Source: Methanoregulaceae archaeon (GTDB lineage Archaea > Halobacteriota > Methanomicrobia > Methanomicrobiales > Methanospirillaceae). From it: a stretch of DNA of 5,486 bases. The position numbers and the translations under genes are program-made. The stretch's first letter is position 1; every line of letters begins with the position of its first letter. The notes under the pieces are model-generated. The model saw nothing but the letters and a program-made list of their open reading frames with translations. It was not told where the DNA came from and did no database searches. The stretch lies in assembly GCA_019695435.1 (NCBI GenBank), contig JACTVF010000172.1, positions 1 to 5,486 on the forward strand, read 5' to 3'. Below are positions 5,021 to 5,486 of the stretch, in pieces.

Positions 5021-5486
5021 TATGATCCTCCCGTCAGCGGAAATGCTATTTTTATCCCCGTAATCACAAATTGCACGGCAATGGCCATAAGCAGCATGCC
5101 CAGCAGACGGTTGATCACCCGGTACTGCCGCTGGCCGACCTTGCTTATGATATAGTCTGCGTGCCGCATCATAAAATAGGTGATCCCGATCGCAATTCCG
5201 ATCGACGCAAAGATCACAAGCCACGCAAGAGTGGACATGCCCATAGCTTCATTGGTGAGCACAATAGTGGTGGTGATCGCCCCGGGGCCGGCAATCATGG
5301 GGATGGCAAGGGGCATCACTGCGACATCCTCGTTGTCCCGTGATTCATATTTTTCTGTTGCCGTAAGCTTGGTACGGGAGGTCTTTGCGTATACCATCTC
5401 CATGCCGATACCAAAGAGCAGGATGCCGCCGGCTATCCGGAACGCTTCGAGAGAGATCCCGAAGACCTGAAGGATCACTGTCCCTG
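5020..5486 (-). CDS. MarC-family integral membrane protein (5' truncated by window edge)
   Basis: The C-terminal 154 residues of a MarC/UPF0056 family protein are present; the frame stays open to the right edge. The hallmark MPLAIPMIAGPGAITTTIVL lies at about fragment residues 57-76, the conserved PLAxPxxxGPGAI motif of this family. The fragment has about four predicted membrane helices: one at the start (FGISLEAFRIAGGILLFGIG), one through the motif, one at about 83-107 (ending GIAIGITYFMM) and one near the end (RLLGMLLMAIAVQFVITGI). Family members usually have six helices and about 200 residues, so roughly the first quarter is missing. A GTG at 5476-5478 is in frame but is unlikely to be the start, since it falls within the expected helix region. 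The function of MarC proteins is not established; the old link to multiple antibiotic resistance was withdrawn, as I recall. It is the first visible gene of the cluster and its stop overlaps the next start. Confidence 0.9.
   Translation of the reverse strand, partial: GTVILQVFGISLEAFRIAGGILLFGIGMEMVYAKTSRTKLTATEKYESRDNEDVAVMPLAIPMIAGPGAITTTIVLTNEAMGMSTLAWLVIFASIGIAIGITYFMMRHADYIISKVGQRQYRVINRLLGMLLMAIAVQFVITGIKIAFPLTGGS

Noticed and set aside
4403..5155. 250-residue open frame on the plus strand across the amidohydrolase and small membrane genes
   Set aside because: It is antisense to two supported genes and composed of Ser/Pro/Arg-rich sequence without motifs.
4820..5224. Longer 134-residue version of the small membrane protein
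   Set aside because: The first 68 residues are an out-of-frame reading of marC; the TAATG start with GGGAGG at 5027-5032 is far better.
1..5486. Mobile element, CRISPR, defence or other exotic system
   Set aside because: No transposase, terminal repeats, direct-repeat arrays, integrase or effector-like genes are visible; the content is housekeeping.

Overview
The window reads as ordinary core chromosome of a methanogenic archaeon. The two strongest markers are the C-terminal part of an Orc1/Cdc6 replication initiator, which is archaeal, and a complete methenyl-tetrahydromethanopterin cyclohydrolase (Mch), a C1-pathway enzyme of methanogenesis. The moderately GC-rich coding sequence, the GGAGG-type ribosome binding sites and the T-run terminators fit a euryarchaeote. 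Protein style suggests Methanomicrobiales (Methanoregula/Methanosphaerula-like), but that placement is inference.

Layout. From 1 to about 1550 the plus strand carries the 3' end of orc1/cdc6 (cut by the window edge), a 69-base spacer with a candidate promoter and a small palindrome, then mch followed by a T-rich terminator. At 1626-1901 a small acylphosphatase gene on the minus strand converges on mch, with an inverted repeat between the two 3' ends. From 1902 to 2161 there is no gene I can support. This stretch holds a candidate acylphosphatase promoter, A/T-run inverted repeats, and a hairpin plus T-run terminator for the cluster to its right.

From 2162 to the right edge all genes lie on the minus strand, tightly packed. 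In transcription order they are a MarC-family membrane protein (5' end outside the window), a 66-residue two-helix membrane protein joined to it by a TAATG stop/start overlap, a nitrilase-superfamily amidohydrolase, threonine synthase (ThrC), and a secreted, membrane-anchored protein rich in N-glycosylation sequons whose start lies inside the thrC 3' end. Spacing suggests one co-transcribed cluster with a possible internal promoter in front of thrC. The functions do not form an obvious single pathway: ThrC makes threonine, the hydrolase is probably a housekeeping or omega-amidase-like repair enzyme, and the membrane proteins are uncharacterised.

I found no mobile element, CRISPR array, tRNA, rRNA or defence system. 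The points worth a second look are gene-start corrections, a possible leaderless thrC transcript, the thrC/membrane-protein coding overlap, the uncharacterised glycoprotein-like gene and several small inverted repeats.
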